DNA from: Mycobacterium heidelbergense
GTDB taxonomy: Bacteria; Actinomycetota; Actinomycetes; Mycobacteriales; Mycobacteriaceae
Reading direction: 5' to 3'
NCBI RefSeq assembly: GCF_010730745.1
Contig: NZ_AP022615.1
Span: 1,302,001-1,366,000 of the forward strand
Length of the DNA: 64,000 nt
The notes below the pieces were generated by a model. It worked only from the letters and a program-made list of their open reading frames with translations. It was not told where the DNA came from and searched no databases. How positions within the stretch are numbered: position 1 is the stretch's first letter; every line of letters begins with the position of its first letter. Positions 31,776-40,620 of the stretch are shown here, in pieces. A program made the translations under genes and the position numbers.

Positions 31776-33409
31776 AGGGCCGCCTTGATGGCGGCGTGCA
31801 GCTGTCGCAGCGAGGACCGGTCCGCCTTGACCTCCAACACCCGCATGCCCGCCCCCGGCTCGTCGAGGGCCGCGTTCAGCTGGTCGACCTCGATCTGCCG
31901 GCTCTCGACGTGGTAGGCGCGGCACAGCGCGCCGACGTCGACGTCGTGCGGGGTGCCGAAGATCCGCGAGGACACGTCGGAGAACCGCGGGTCGCCCTGC
32001 TCGAGGAGTTCGAAGATGCCGCCGCCGTTGTCGTTGGACACCACGATGGTCAGCCGCCGCGGCGTCGGCTCGGTGGGGCCGATCAGCAGGCCGGAGCTGT
32101 CGTGCACGAACGTCAGGTCGCCGATCAGCGCGACGGTGCGCCCGTCGTGTGACCCCTCAAATGCCAGGGCCGCCCCGATCGCCGTGGACACGGTGCCGTC
32201 GATGCCGGCGACCCCGCGGTTGGACCGGACCTCGATGCCATGGGTGTCCAGTCCGACCAGCGCGGCGTCCCGGACCGGGTTGGACGCCCCCAGCACCAGC
32301 TGGTCCCCCGGCCGCAGCGCGTCGGCCACGGCCGCGGCGACATGCAGCCCGGTCGTCAGCGGGTGCGCCTTGAGCTGACCGCGCACGGCCTCGTTCGCGT
32401 GCCCGTTCATCTCCGCGCAGCGGCGCAGCCACACCGGGTGCGGCGCCCCGGTGGTGACCGCCTGCGTGCCGGTGGCCTGCGAGTTGCCCGAGACGTCCGG
32501 CCAGCGCGGCCCGGTGGTCAGCGCGTACACCGGCACCTGCGGGTCGGCCAGCAGCGTCGACACCGGGCGGTGCAACGTGGGTCGGCCCAGCATGATCACC
32601 TGCTTCGGGCGCAGCAGCGGCAGCGCCAGCGGGTGCAGCGGGTTGGCCGGGGCCGGGGCCGTCGGCTCGGCGACGGTCGGCAGCTGCGCCAGGTTGGGGT
32701 GTGCGCCCGCGCCGTGCCCGGCGATGACGACCGTGTCGGGCGACAGGTCGATGTCCAGCGGCTGGTCGAACGTGACCGGCGGGGTGTAGGTCCACGGCTT
32801 TCCGTCGGACCGGCCCGGCGGGGTCGCCGGACCGTGGGGTTCGGGATCCGGCACCAGCGGTTCCCGCAGCGGGATGTCGAACTGCACGGGTCCGGCGTTG
32901 GCGCTGCGAGATCCCGTGGCGGCCACCAACACTCGGCAGGTGGCCGATCGCCAGGTGGCGTTGAGCGCATCCAGCCGCTCGGGCGCGTCCTCGGCCAGGC
33001 CCAGGCTGATGGTGGCGCGGACCTGGGTGCCGAAGTAGCCCAGCTGCTCCATGGTCTGGTTGGCCCCGGTGCCCAGCAGTTCGTAGGGCCGGTTGGCCGA
33101 CAGCACGATCAGCGGCACTCGCGCGTAGTTGGCCTCCACCACGGCGGGGCCGAGGTTGGCGACGGCGGTGCCCGACGTCATCGCGACGCACACCGGCGCG
33201 CCGGCCGCGATCGCCAACCCGATGGCCAGGTAGCCGGCGGTGCGCTCGTCGATGCGCACGTGCAGGCGGATCCGGCCGGACCGGTCGGCGTCCTGCAGCG
33301 CGAACGCCAGCGGGGCGTTGCGCGACCCGGGGCACAGCACCACGTCGCGGACGCCGCCGCGGATCAGCTCGTCAACGACGACGCGGGCCTGTGTCGTCGA
33401 GGGGTTCAC
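31772..33409 (-). CDS. menD: SEPHCHC synthase MenD
   Basis: A 545-residue ThDP enzyme that joins 2-oxoglutarate and isochorismate in the first committed menaquinone step. The catalytic Glu55 in DERTAGYLAIG activates ThDP; the region LCPGSRNAPLAFAL precedes it. The C-terminal cofactor motif runs from GDLTFVHDSSGL to VVSNDNGGGIF. Length matches the M. tuberculosis enzyme as I recall it. It lies downstream of bpoC by 36 bases and is coupled to the DUF3592 gene. In M. tuberculosis MenD is feedback-inhibited by the aromatic intermediate DHNA. Confidence 0.96.
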   Translation of the reverse strand: MNPSTTQARVVVDELIRGGVRDVVLCPGSRNAPLAFALQDADRSGRIRLHVRIDERTAGYLAIGLAIAAGAPVCVAMTSGTAVANLGPAVVEANYARVPLIVLSANRPYELLGTGANQTMEQLGYFGTQVRATISLGLAEDAPERLDALNATWRSATCRVLVAATGSRSANAGPVQFDIPLREPLVPDPEPHGPATPPGRSDGKPWTYTPPVTFDQPLDIDLSPDTVVIAGHGAGAHPNLAQLPTVAEPTAPAPANPLHPLALPLLRPKQVIMLGRPTLHRPVSTLLADPQVPVYALTTGPRWPDVSGNSQATGTQAVTTGAPHPVWLRRCAEMNGHANEAVRGQLKAHPLTTGLHVAAAVADALRPGDQLVLGASNPVRDAALVGLDTHGIEVRSNRGVAGIDGTVSTAIGAALAFEGSHDGRTVALIGDLTFVHDSSGLLIGPTEPTPRRLTIVVSNDNGGGIFELLEQGDPRFSDVSSRIFGTPHDVDVGALCRAYHVESRQIEVDQLNAALDEPGAGMRVLEVKADRSSLRQLHAAIKAAL

Positions 33410-33445
33410 TCCTACAGGGTGTCATAACCGGAAGATCCCGGCCGG

Positions 33446-34234
33446 TCAGGCCCGGACGCCGGCGAAGAACTGCAGGGCCGCGGCGTTGACGGCCTGCGGG
33501 CGCTCCAGGAACCCGAGATGACCGGTGTCGGGTATCTGCAGGTAACGGCCGTTGGGCATCGCATCGGCGACCTCCCGACCCAGGTAGGGCGGCGTCACCA
33601 CGTCGTCGGCGAAGCCGATCACCAGCGCCGGCGCCGCGATGCTGCGGTAGGCGGGTAACCGGTTGGTCCGCGGGGCGACGTCCAGCTGGCATCGCAGCCC
33701 CGGGGTCTGCTTGATCGGCCAGGTGGAAAACATCGCGATCCAGTCGCCGACGGCCGCGTCGTCGTTGATGGTTTTTCGCGAAAAGCTTTCCAGCAACCGG
33801 GCTCTCGCGTCGTAGGCGGGGGGCAGCCGGGTCCCGGACTCGTAGAGGTCGGCCTCGGCATCGTGAAAGAACTGGCGGGCGCGGTCCAGGCGGCCGCGGG
33901 TGGCCATCAGCACCGCCGCGGTGACCAGCTCGGGCCGCGACACCATGAGTTCCTGCGCGATGAACGAACCCATGGACACCCCGACGATCCGGGCCGGGGC
34001 GGCGCCCAGCGACTCGATCAGCGCGGCGGTGTCGGCGACCATGGTTTGCGTCGTGAATCCTTCGGCGTTCTCGGTGGCGCCGATCCCGCGGTTGTCGAAG
34101 GTGATGACCCGGTATCCGGCGGCCAGGAACGCCGGGACCTGATGGGGGTGCCAGGTGCGTCCGGCGCCGCCGCGGCCGGCGATGAAAACGACGGGTTCAC
34201 CGGACCCGCGATCGTCGTAAGCCAGGTTAATCAC
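33446..34234 (-). CDS. bpoC: alpha/beta hydrolase BpoC (possible MenH-type SHCHC synthase)
   Basis: A 262-residue alpha/beta hydrolase. The nucleophile elbow is GVSMGSF, the acid is likely in FADDVVTPP, and the His in DTGHLGF, completing a Ser-Asp-His triad. It is annotated in H37Rv (Rv0554) as a peroxidase, but it sits between menC and menD, where other bacteria keep menH. I therefore infer a possible 2,4-cyclohexadiene-carboxylate synthase role. GTG 34234 is chosen over a longer frame because it overlaps the menC stop by four bases and starts the fold (INLAYDDRG). Confidence 0.92.
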   Translation of the reverse strand: MINLAYDDRGSGEPVVFIAGRGGAGRTWHPHQVPAFLAAGYRVITFDNRGIGATENAEGFTTQTMVADTAALIESLGAAPARIVGVSMGSFIAQELMVSRPELVTAAVLMATRGRLDRARQFFHDAEADLYESGTRLPPAYDARARLLESFSRKTINDDAAVGDWIAMFSTWPIKQTPGLRCQLDVAPRTNRLPAYRSIAAPALVIGFADDVVTPPYLGREVADAMPNGRYLQIPDTGHLGFLERPQAVNAAALQFFAGVRA

Positions 34235-35202
34235 CCGGACGACGGTACAAGCAGCGGATGGCAGGCCTTGACCCGGTCGATCCACCACTGCCGCCGCTCC
34301 GGGGGCGCGGCCAGCGCCCGCAGCCGCGCCGGGTCGGGCGTCACCGGCCCGACCGCCAGGCTGCCGTCGACGGGCGCGGCAACGTCGGCGACGTCCTCTA
34401 GGAACAGCCCGCCGGTGCCCAGCCCGCAGGCATGACGAAGCCGCGGCAGGGCCGCCGCCGCGGTCAACCCGGCGGCGATCCCCACCGCCGAGTCGAGCGC
34501 GCTGGAGACGACTATCGGGACATCGATTTGGGCGGCGATGTCGAGCAGCGCCGAAATACCGCCCAGCGGAGCGACTTTCAGCACCGCGATGTCGGCGGCG
34601 TGGGCGCGGACCACGGCGAGCGGGTCGTCGGCCTTGCGGATGCTTTCGTCGGCCGCGATCGGCACGTCGACCCGGCGGCGCAGCTCGGCGAGCTCATCGA
34701 CGGTGGCGCAGGGCTGTTCGAGGTATTCCAGCGGGCCGCCGGCGGTCAGCGCGGCCGCGGCCCGCGCCGCCTCCTCGACGCTCCAGCCGCCGTTGGCGTC
34801 CACCCGCACGGTCGGGACGAGTTCGCGCACGGCGTTGACCCGATCCACGTCGTCGGCCAGCGCCTGCCCGGGCTCGGCGACCTTCACCTTGGCCGTGTGG
34901 GCCCCGGGGAACCGGGCCAAAATTTCGGGGACCCCGGCGGCCGGTACGGCGGGCACGGTGGCGTTGATCGGGACGCGGTCGCGCAGCGTCGGCGGCGGCT
35001 CGCGGTAGGCGGCCTCGATGCCCGAGGCGAGCCAGTGCGCGGCCTCGGCGGGCGCGTATTCCACGAAGGCCCCGAACTCGCCCCAGCCCGCGGGGCCGTC
35101 GATCAGCGCGACCTCGCGGGTGGTGATGCCGCGGAAGCGCACCCGCATCGGCAGGGCCACCACATGCAGGCGGTCGAGCAGGTCGTGTAGCGCCGGTGTC
35201 AC
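34231..35202 (-). CDS. menC: o-succinylbenzoate synthase MenC
   Basis: A 323-residue enolase-superfamily dehydratase that makes o-succinylbenzoate from SHCHC. The catalytic Lys pair is in TAKVKVAEPG and VLKVAPLGG; metal ligands are in VRVDANGGW, LEYLEQPC and IAADESI. The GTG start overlaps the amidohydrolase stop by four bases (GTGA), and its own stop overlaps bpoC, so three genes are coupled. It corresponds to Rv0553, sometimes misnamed as a muconate cycloisomerase. Confidence 0.95.
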   Translation of the reverse strand: MTPALHDLLDRLHVVALPMRVRFRGITTREVALIDGPAGWGEFGAFVEYAPAEAAHWLASGIEAAYREPPPTLRDRVPINATVPAVPAAGVPEILARFPGAHTAKVKVAEPGQALADDVDRVNAVRELVPTVRVDANGGWSVEEAARAAAALTAGGPLEYLEQPCATVDELAELRRRVDVPIAADESIRKADDPLAVVRAHAADIAVLKVAPLGGISALLDIAAQIDVPIVVSSALDSAVGIAAGLTAAAALPRLRHACGLGTGGLFLEDVADVAAPVDGSLAVGPVTPDPARLRALAAPPERRQWWIDRVKACHPLLVPSSG

Positions 35203-36803
35203 TGTTGGTAGACCTGGCGGCCCGCCAGATACGTCGCGCGCACGTCGAGGTCGGCGATTCGCTCCGGCGGCACCGTGCGGGGATCGGCCGACAGCACCAC
35301 CAGGTCGGCGTACTTGCCGACCTGAAGCGACCCGACGATGTCGTCGGCGAACAGCTGCCAGGCGGCGTCGATGGTCTGCGCGCGGATGGCCTGTTCGACC
35401 GTCAACCGCTCCTCGGGCGCCAACACCCGCCCGCTGGGCGCGGTGCGGGTCGCGGCCACGCTGATGTTGCGCAGCGGCTCCTCGGGCGTGACCGGCGGAT
35501 CGTTGTGCAGCGAGATGCGCATGCCGGTGGCCACCGCGGATCCCGCTGGCATCCAACGTGATCCGCGCTCCGGGCCGAACAGTCCGTCGACGAGGACGTC
35601 GCCCCAGTAGTGGATCTGGTCGACGAAGATGCTGCACGTGACGCCGAGGTCGGCCGCCCGTTGGAGCTGGTCGGGGCGGATGGCGCCGACGTGTTCGAGC
35701 CGGAGCCGGTGGTCGTCGCGCGGATTACGTTGCAGCGCTTGTTCGTAGACGTCGAGGATGGTGTCGACGCCGGCGTCGCCGTGCACGTGGCAGGCCATCG
35801 GCCAGCCCCGCGGAAAGTAGGCGCCGACGATTTCGGTCAGCTGCTCGCGGGTGTAGTTGGCGTGCCCGCAGGAACCGGGCGGCACCCCGATGGTGCGGGT
35901 GGCGGCGGTGTCCAGGTACGGGAAGGACAGGGCGATGTTGCCGACCCACGGCGAGCCGTCCACCCAGATCTTGATGCCGACCTGGCGCAGCATGTCGTCG
36001 CCCTCGCCGGGGGTGGCGTCGGTGTGCATCTGCGGGTTGGAGATCTCGTAGGTGCGCAGCCGGACCGTCAGCTCACCCCGCAGTTGCTCGACCAAGGGCC
36101 GAAACCCGGGGTCGAAGGCCATCTCCGAGCAGGTGGTCAGGCCCGCGCGGTTGAGCCGGGCGCACTCGGCGCGCAGCATCGCCGGGTAATCGCCGGGCGT
36201 GATGGCGCCGCCCAGCAGCGGGAAGACCGCGCCGGTTTCCACGGCGGTGCCGTCGAGTTCGCCCTGGCCGTCGCGGCCGTACTTGGCGCCCTTGGGATCT
36301 GGAGTGTCGCGGGTCAGGCAATTGAGCCGGGCGGCCTGCGAGTTGAAGTAGGCCTTGTGCCCGGAGTTGTGGATGATCACCAGCGGCCCGTCGGGTGCGA
36401 TCTCGTCGAGCCAGGCCAGCGTGGGTTCCGGAAGCCCGTTCTGCAGCAACGGATCCCAGCCGTTCAGGTAGGCCCCGGCGGATCCCCGGGTTTTGGCCTC
36501 GCGGGCGACGGCCTCGACCACGTCGTCCGCGTCGCTTATGGTCACCGGCCGGATGTCGACGATCCGGTCCGACAGCGCGATGGCCTCCATCAACGGATGC
36601 CCGTGCGCCTCAACGAAACCCGGCATGACGCAGCCGTCGCCGACGTCGATGGTGTGGGTGTTCGGGCCGATGTGGTCGGCGACGTCCGAAAGGGCGCCGA
36701 CGGCGACTATCCGGCCGTCGGCCACGGCGAGCGCCTCGGCGGTGGGTCGCGCGTCGTCGACGGTCAGGATGGTTCCGGTGATGACGGCATCTGCCTGCGC
36801 CAT
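35199..36803 (-). CDS. amidohydrolase family 3 protein (YtcJ-like)
   Basis: A 534-residue metal-dependent hydrolase. It has the typical N-terminal composite beta sheet (ADAVITGTILTVDD), the HxH-type metal site in GFVEAHGHPLME, a later His ligand in PMACHVHGDAG, and the final Asp in ISLHNDPPVTP. The reaction is unknown; relatives act on N-acyl or cyclic amides. ATG 36803 gives exactly the length I recall for Rv0552 and has TACGAT eight bases upstream, so the operon may begin with a leaderless mRNA. It is first in the unit running to menC, bpoC, menD and beyond. Confidence 0.88.
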   Translation of the reverse strand: MAQADAVITGTILTVDDARPTAEALAVADGRIVAVGALSDVADHIGPNTHTIDVGDGCVMPGFVEAHGHPLMEAIALSDRIVDIRPVTISDADDVVEAVAREAKTRGSAGAYLNGWDPLLQNGLPEPTLAWLDEIAPDGPLVIIHNSGHKAYFNSQAARLNCLTRDTPDPKGAKYGRDGQGELDGTAVETGAVFPLLGGAITPGDYPAMLRAECARLNRAGLTTCSEMAFDPGFRPLVEQLRGELTVRLRTYEISNPQMHTDATPGEGDDMLRQVGIKIWVDGSPWVGNIALSFPYLDTAATRTIGVPPGSCGHANYTREQLTEIVGAYFPRGWPMACHVHGDAGVDTILDVYEQALQRNPRDDHRLRLEHVGAIRPDQLQRAADLGVTCSIFVDQIHYWGDVLVDGLFGPERGSRWMPAGSAVATGMRISLHNDPPVTPEEPLRNISVAATRTAPSGRVLAPEERLTVEQAIRAQTIDAAWQLFADDIVGSLQVGKYADLVVLSADPRTVPPERIADLDVRATYLAGRQVYQQ

Positions 36804-37159
36804 GGGTAGGAATCGTACTGATCCGGCAAGCTCGCGGGTGGGTTTGGCGTCCCGGGTTCGCGACGTGAGGGATTCTCCGGCCAACGCGGGGGCCGCCGAA
36901 TTCGGTGGATCATTAAGTGGCCGAGGTTGCGAGCGGTCTGGTCCGTACGTTCGTCGGGCGTTGTGACCAGACGCCGCTGGCGCCGAGTCTGCGCTGGTGG
37001 CATCGAGCCTGCGTCCACGGCTAGCTTTTCGCCTCGGGCGCCGCCACCACCGCAGTCTCGACGCCCGGCGAACAGCGCCCCGACGAACTCCCGGACGAGA
37101 TCGCTGGATCGGTCGCAGTGACTGGCTGGCGGGCGATAAGCGTGCTTAAGCTCTGGCCT
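36804..37159. other. 356-bp divergent intergenic region
   Basis: No convincing coding frame. On the minus strand TACGAT (36817-36812) is a probable -10 for the amidohydrolase operon. Toward the right I see no clear promoter for the DUF2580 gene. No long palindrome or repeat copy is present. Confidence 0.5.
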
Positions 37160-37471
37160 GTGCAGCAGACGTTGCGGGTGGATACCGCGGGTGTGCAGGC
37201 GATGGCCGCTCGCTGGGGTGGTTTGGTGGGCGAGCTTCACGGCACGGTAGCCCCGGCGGGCCGGGGGTTGTGGTGTCAGGTCAGCGCGGCCGCGGTCCAC
37301 GCCGCCCATGGTGATGTTGCGGCCTTCACCGCGGGGCTGGCCGCACGGGTGGGTGCGCGCGCCGCCGGCGTCGCCCACGCCGATACCCGCTATCTGGCCA
37401 ACGAGGCCGAGTCGGCCACCGAGCTGGCCGCGGTGGCCGGAGCAGAATATGGTCCCGGCGATCGGGGGTGA
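37160..37471 (+). CDS. DUF2580 / EspC-like type VII secretion-associated small protein
   Basis: A 103-residue helical, Ala/Gly-rich protein. The pattern LRVDTAGVQAMAARWGGLVGEL with a WG turn, then a second helix ending in HADTRYLANEAESATELAAVA, matches the ESX-1 secretion-associated DUF2580 family (EspC-like), which adopts a WXG100-like helical hairpin. No ESX machinery is nearby, so it is a stand-alone member. GTG 37160 fits the usual length; GTG 37142 is possible. It ends 47 bases before fadD8. Function is unknown. Confidence 0.72.
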   Translation: MQQTLRVDTAGVQAMAARWGGLVGELHGTVAPAGRGLWCQVSAAAVHAAHGDVAAFTAGLAARVGARAAGVAHADTRYLANEAESATELAAVAGAEYGPGDRG

Positions 37472-37494
37472 TCGAGGGCGCGGCCGACGTGAAT

Positions 37495-37512
37495 TGCAAC
37501 ACGTTCTAGTCT
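37495..37512 (+). promoter_or_regulatory. KstR-like operator overlapping the fadD8 -10 box
   Basis: TGCAACACGTTCTA at 37495-37508 fits the published KstR consensus TnnAACnnGTTnnA at every fixed position. It overlaps TAGTCT (37507-37512), a -10 candidate six bases before ATG 37519. Binding of the cholesterol-catabolism repressor KstR would block this promoter. Confidence 0.65.
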
Positions 37513-37518
37513 TGCCCC

Positions 37519-39120
37519 ATGAGTGACGAGCTGCTGCGCAACCCGACCCATAACGGCCACATGCTGGTGGGCGCCCTCAAGCGCCACAAGAACAAGCCGG
37601 TGCTCTTCCTCGGCGACACCACCCTGACCGGCGGCCAAATGGCCGACCGGATCAGCCAGTACACCCAGGCGTTCGAGGCGCTGGGTGCGGGCACCGGCGT
37701 CGCGGTCGGCCTGCTCTCGCTCAACCGCCCCGAGGTGCTGATGATCATCGGCGCCGGCCAGACCCGGGGCTATCGGCGCACCGCGTTGCACCCGCTCGGG
37801 TCGCTGGACGATCACGCCTACGTGCTGTCCGATGCCGGCGTCAGCTCGCTGATCATCGACCCCAACCCGATGTTCGTCGAGCGCGCGCTGGGGCTGCTGG
37901 AAAGGGTGCCGTCGCTCAAGCAGATCCTGACCATCGGTCCGGTGCCCGAGGCGCTGCGGGGTGCCGCCGTCGACCTGTCGGCCGAGGCGGCGAAGTACGA
38001 GCCGCAGCCGCTGGTCGCCGCCGACCTGCCGCCGGACCAGATCATCGGCCTGACCTACACCGGTGGCACCACCGGCAAGCCCAAGGGCGTGATGGGCACC
38101 GCGCAGTCGATCTCCACCATGACGATGATCCAGCTCGCGGAATGGGAGTGGCCCGAGGAGCCGCGGTTCCTGATGATCACCCCGCTGTCCCACGCCGGGG
38201 CCGCGTATTTCCTGCCGACGCTGGTCAAGGGCGGCCAAATGTACGTGCTGCCCAAGTTCGACCCCGCCGAGGTCCTGAAAACCATTGAAGAGAAACGGAT
38301 TACGGCCACGTTCGTGGTGCCGTCGATGCTGTACGCGCTGATGGACCACCCGGATTCGCACACCCGCGACCTGTCGTCGCTGGAGACGGTCTATTACGGC
38401 GCGTCGGCGATCAACCCGGTGCGGCTGGCCGAGGCGATCCGCCGGTTCGGCAAGATCTTCGCCCAGAACTACGGGCAGTCCGAGGCCCCGATGGCCATCA
38501 CCTACCTGGCCAAGGGCGATCACGACGACACGCGGCTCACGTCGTGCGGGCGCCCGACGCTGTTCGCGCGGGTGGCGCTGCTCGGCGAGGACGGCAAGCC
38601 GGTGCCGCAGGGCGAGCCGGGCGAGATCTGTGTCAGCGGGCCGCTGTTGGCCGGCGGCTATTGGAACCTGCCGGAGGAGACGTCGCGCACCTTTAGAGAC
38701 GGCTGGCTGCACACCGGCGACATGGCCCGCGAGGACTCCGACGGCTTCTACTACATCGTCGACCGGGTCAAGGACATGATCGTCACGGGCGGCTTCAACG
38801 TGTTCCCCCGCGAGGTCGAGGACGTGGTCGCCGAGCACGCGGCCGTCGCGCAGGTGTGCGTGGTGGGGGCGCCGGACGAGAAGTGGGGCGAGGCCGTCAC
38901 CGCGGTGGTCGTGCTGCGCGACGACGCGGCCCGCGACGACGCGGCGATCGAGGCCATGACCGCCGAGATCCAGGCCGCGGTCAAGGAACGCAAGGGCTCG
39001 GTGCAATCGCCCAAGCGGGTGGTGATCGTCGACTCGCTGCCGTTGACCGGGCTGGGCAAGCCCGACAAGAAGGCGGTGCGGGCGCGGTTCTGGGAGGGCG
39101 CCGCCCGCGCGGTCGGCTAG
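37519..39120 (+). CDS. fadD8: fatty-acid-CoA ligase FadD8
   Basis: A 533-residue adenylate-forming acyl-CoA synthetase. The AMP-binding P-loop is LTYTGGTTGKPKGVMG near residue 177, motif YGQSE appears near 316, the hinge region includes HTGDMAREDSDGFYYIVDRVKDMI, and the catalytic Lys lies near the C-terminus in LPLTGLGKPDKKAV. It activates a fatty or steroid-derived acid with ATP and CoA. It corresponds to Rv0551c. A KstR-type site over its promoter suggests induction during sterol use. A perfect 60-bp palindrome begins five bases after the stop. Confidence 0.93.
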   Translation: MSDELLRNPTHNGHMLVGALKRHKNKPVLFLGDTTLTGGQMADRISQYTQAFEALGAGTGVAVGLLSLNRPEVLMIIGAGQTRGYRRTALHPLGSLDDHAYVLSDAGVSSLIIDPNPMFVERALGLLERVPSLKQILTIGPVPEALRGAAVDLSAEAAKYEPQPLVAADLPPDQIIGLTYTGGTTGKPKGVMGTAQSISTMTMIQLAEWEWPEEPRFLMITPLSHAGAAYFLPTLVKGGQMYVLPKFDPAEVLKTIEEKRITATFVVPSMLYALMDHPDSHTRDLSSLETVYYGASAINPVRLAEAIRRFGKIFAQNYGQSEAPMAITYLAKGDHDDTRLTSCGRPTLFARVALLGEDGKPVPQGEPGEICVSGPLLAGGYWNLPEETSRTFRDGWLHTGDMAREDSDGFYYIVDRVKDMIVTGGFNVFPREVEDVVAEHAAVAQVCVVGAPDEKWGEAVTAVVVLRDDAARDDAAIEAMTAEIQAAVKERKGSVQSPKRVVIVDSLPLTGLGKPDKKAVRARFWEGAARAVG

Positions 39121-39124
39121 GTCC

Positions 39125-39184
39125 GCGAGCAGACACAGAATCGCACTGCCAGGGCACCTGGCGTGCGATTCTGTGTCTGCTCGC
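39125..39184. repeat. palindromic repeat family A, copy 2 (intact)
   Basis: The 22-bp arms at 39125-39146 and 39163-39184 are perfect reverse complements (starting GCGAGCAGACACAG). The 16-base centre holds a further GCCAGG/CCTGGC pairing. Here the eleventh arm position is A/T, while copy 3 has G/C, so both arms changed together. It sits between fadD8 and the next gene and may also act as a terminator. Confidence 0.9.
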
Positions 39185-39255
39185 GTTAGGGGCAGCCGGG
39201 CGCATGGCACCGAACCCTTTCTGGAGGCGCCGACGGCCTGACTACTGTGGCAGGC

Positions 39256-39711
39256 ATGGCAAACGCTGACGGTCTCAAGCCGCCCTGGTGGCTGAAACCG
39301 GCGAACAAGCTCTTCATCCAGCTGTCCCGGCTCGGCCTGAGCTTCGGCGGCGAAAGCCCGGTGGTGTTGACCGTGGCGGGCCGCAAGTCCGGGACTCCCC
39401 GGTCGACGCCGGTGACCCCGATGACGGTCGACGGCAAACGGTACGTCGTCGGCGGTTTCCCGGGGGCGGATTGGATCCGAAACGTCCGCGCCGCAGGCGA
39501 AGTCACGCTCAGGCGCGGCCGCACACAAGAGCGGGTGCGCATGGTGGAGTTGTCCGCCGACGACGCGCGGCCGTTCCTGCGGGCCTTCCCGACCGAGGTA
39601 CCCACCGGCGTCGGTTTCATGAAGCGGTCCGGGTTGGTCGAGGAGGGACGCCCCGACGAATTCGAGGCGTTGGCCGGCGTCTGCCCGGTCTTCCGCGTGG
39701 ATCCGCTGTGA
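39256..39711 (+). CDS. DUF385 deazaflavin-dependent oxidoreductase-like protein
   Basis: A 151-residue split-barrel protein of the Ddn/F420-dependent nitroreductase family. Family features are PANKLFIQLSRLGLSFGGE, the strand VLTVAGRKSGTPRSTPVTPM containing the GRKSG-P-R-TP motif, and VGGFPGADWIRNVRAAGEV. Such enzymes use F420H2 and some reduce menaquinone, which suits its place. The stop overlaps the menB start by four bases (GTGA), so it is coupled to menB. In H37Rv the same spot holds vapBC3 as I recall. ATG 39256 is preferred over GTG 39247. Confidence 0.85.
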   Translation: MANADGLKPPWWLKPANKLFIQLSRLGLSFGGESPVVLTVAGRKSGTPRSTPVTPMTVDGKRYVVGGFPGADWIRNVRAAGEVTLRRGRTQERVRMVELSADDARPFLRAFPTEVPTGVGFMKRSGLVEEGRPDEFEALAGVCPVFRVDPL

Positions 39712-40610
39712 GCGACAACCCCTTTGATGCGCGAGCCTGGCGGCCCGTCGACGGGTTCGGCGACCTGACCGACATCACCTACCACCGCCACGTCGAGGAC
39801 GCCACGGTGCGGGTGGCGTTCGACCGGCCCGAGGTGCGCAACGCGTTTCGGCCGCACACCGTCGACGAGCTGTACCGCGCGTTGGATCACGCCCGGATGT
39901 CCCCCGACGTGGGCGTGGTGCTGCTGACCGGCAACGGGCCGTCGCCGAAGGACGGCGGCTGGGCGTTCTGCTCCGGCGGCGATCAACGCATCCGCGGCCG
40001 GTCCGGCTATCAGTACGCGAGCGGGGACACCGCGGACACCGTTGACGCGGCCCGCGCCGGCCGGCTGCACATCCTCGAGGTGCAGCGGCTGATCCGGTTC
40101 ATGCCGAAGGTGGTCATCTGCCTGGTCAACGGGTGGGCGGCCGGCGGCGGCCACAGCCTGCACGTGATCTGCGACCTCACCCTGGCCAGCCGCGAGCACG
40201 CCCGCTTCAAGCAGACCGACGCCGACGTCGGTAGCTTCGACGGCGGCTACGGCAGCGCGTACCTGGCCCGCCAGGTGGGCCAGAAGTTCGCCCGCGAGGT
40301 CTTCTTCCTGGGCCGCGCCTACACCGCCGAGCAGATGCACCGCATGGGCGCGGTCAACGAGGTCGTCGAGCACGCCGAGCTGGAACGCGTCGGCCTGCAG
40401 TGGGCGGCCGAGATCAACGCGAAATCGCCTCAGGCGCAACGGATGCTGAAGTACGCGTTCAACCTGCTCGACGACGGGCTGGTGGGCCAGCAGCTGTTCG
40501 CCGGCGAGGCCACCCGGCTGGCGTACATGACCGACGAGGCCGTCGAGGGCCGCGACGCCTTCCTGGAGAAGCGGGCCCCGGACTGGGACCCGTTCCCGCG
40601 GTATTTCTGA
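39708..40610 (+). CDS. menB: 1,4-dihydroxy-2-naphthoyl-CoA synthase MenB
   Basis: A 300-residue crotonase-fold enzyme that closes the second ring from o-succinylbenzoyl-CoA. The oxyanion-hole region is AFCSGGDQRIRG near residue 87 and NGWAAGGGHSLHV near 141. The catalytic Asp region is DADVGSFDGGYGSAYL, and the C-terminal RAPDWDPFPRYF is strongly conserved in MenB. It corresponds to Rv0548c. The GTG start overlaps the upstream oxidoreductase stop. A 58-bp palindrome follows 10 bases after the stop. Confidence 0.96.
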   Translation: MSDNPFDARAWRPVDGFGDLTDITYHRHVEDATVRVAFDRPEVRNAFRPHTVDELYRALDHARMSPDVGVVLLTGNGPSPKDGGWAFCSGGDQRIRGRSGYQYASGDTADTVDAARAGRLHILEVQRLIRFMPKVVICLVNGWAAGGGHSLHVICDLTLASREHARFKQTDADVGSFDGGYGSAYLARQVGQKFAREVFFLGRAYTAEQMHRMGAVNEVVEHAELERVGLQWAAEINAKSPQAQRMLKYAFNLLDDGLVGQQLFAGEATRLAYMTDEAVEGRDAFLEKRAPDWDPFPRYF

Positions 40611-40620
40611 GGTCGACTCG

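Noticed and set aside
36764..37378. Minus-strand frame across the gap before the DUF2580 gene
   Set aside because: Arg/His-rich, no domain, overlaps both neighbours and has no ribosome site.
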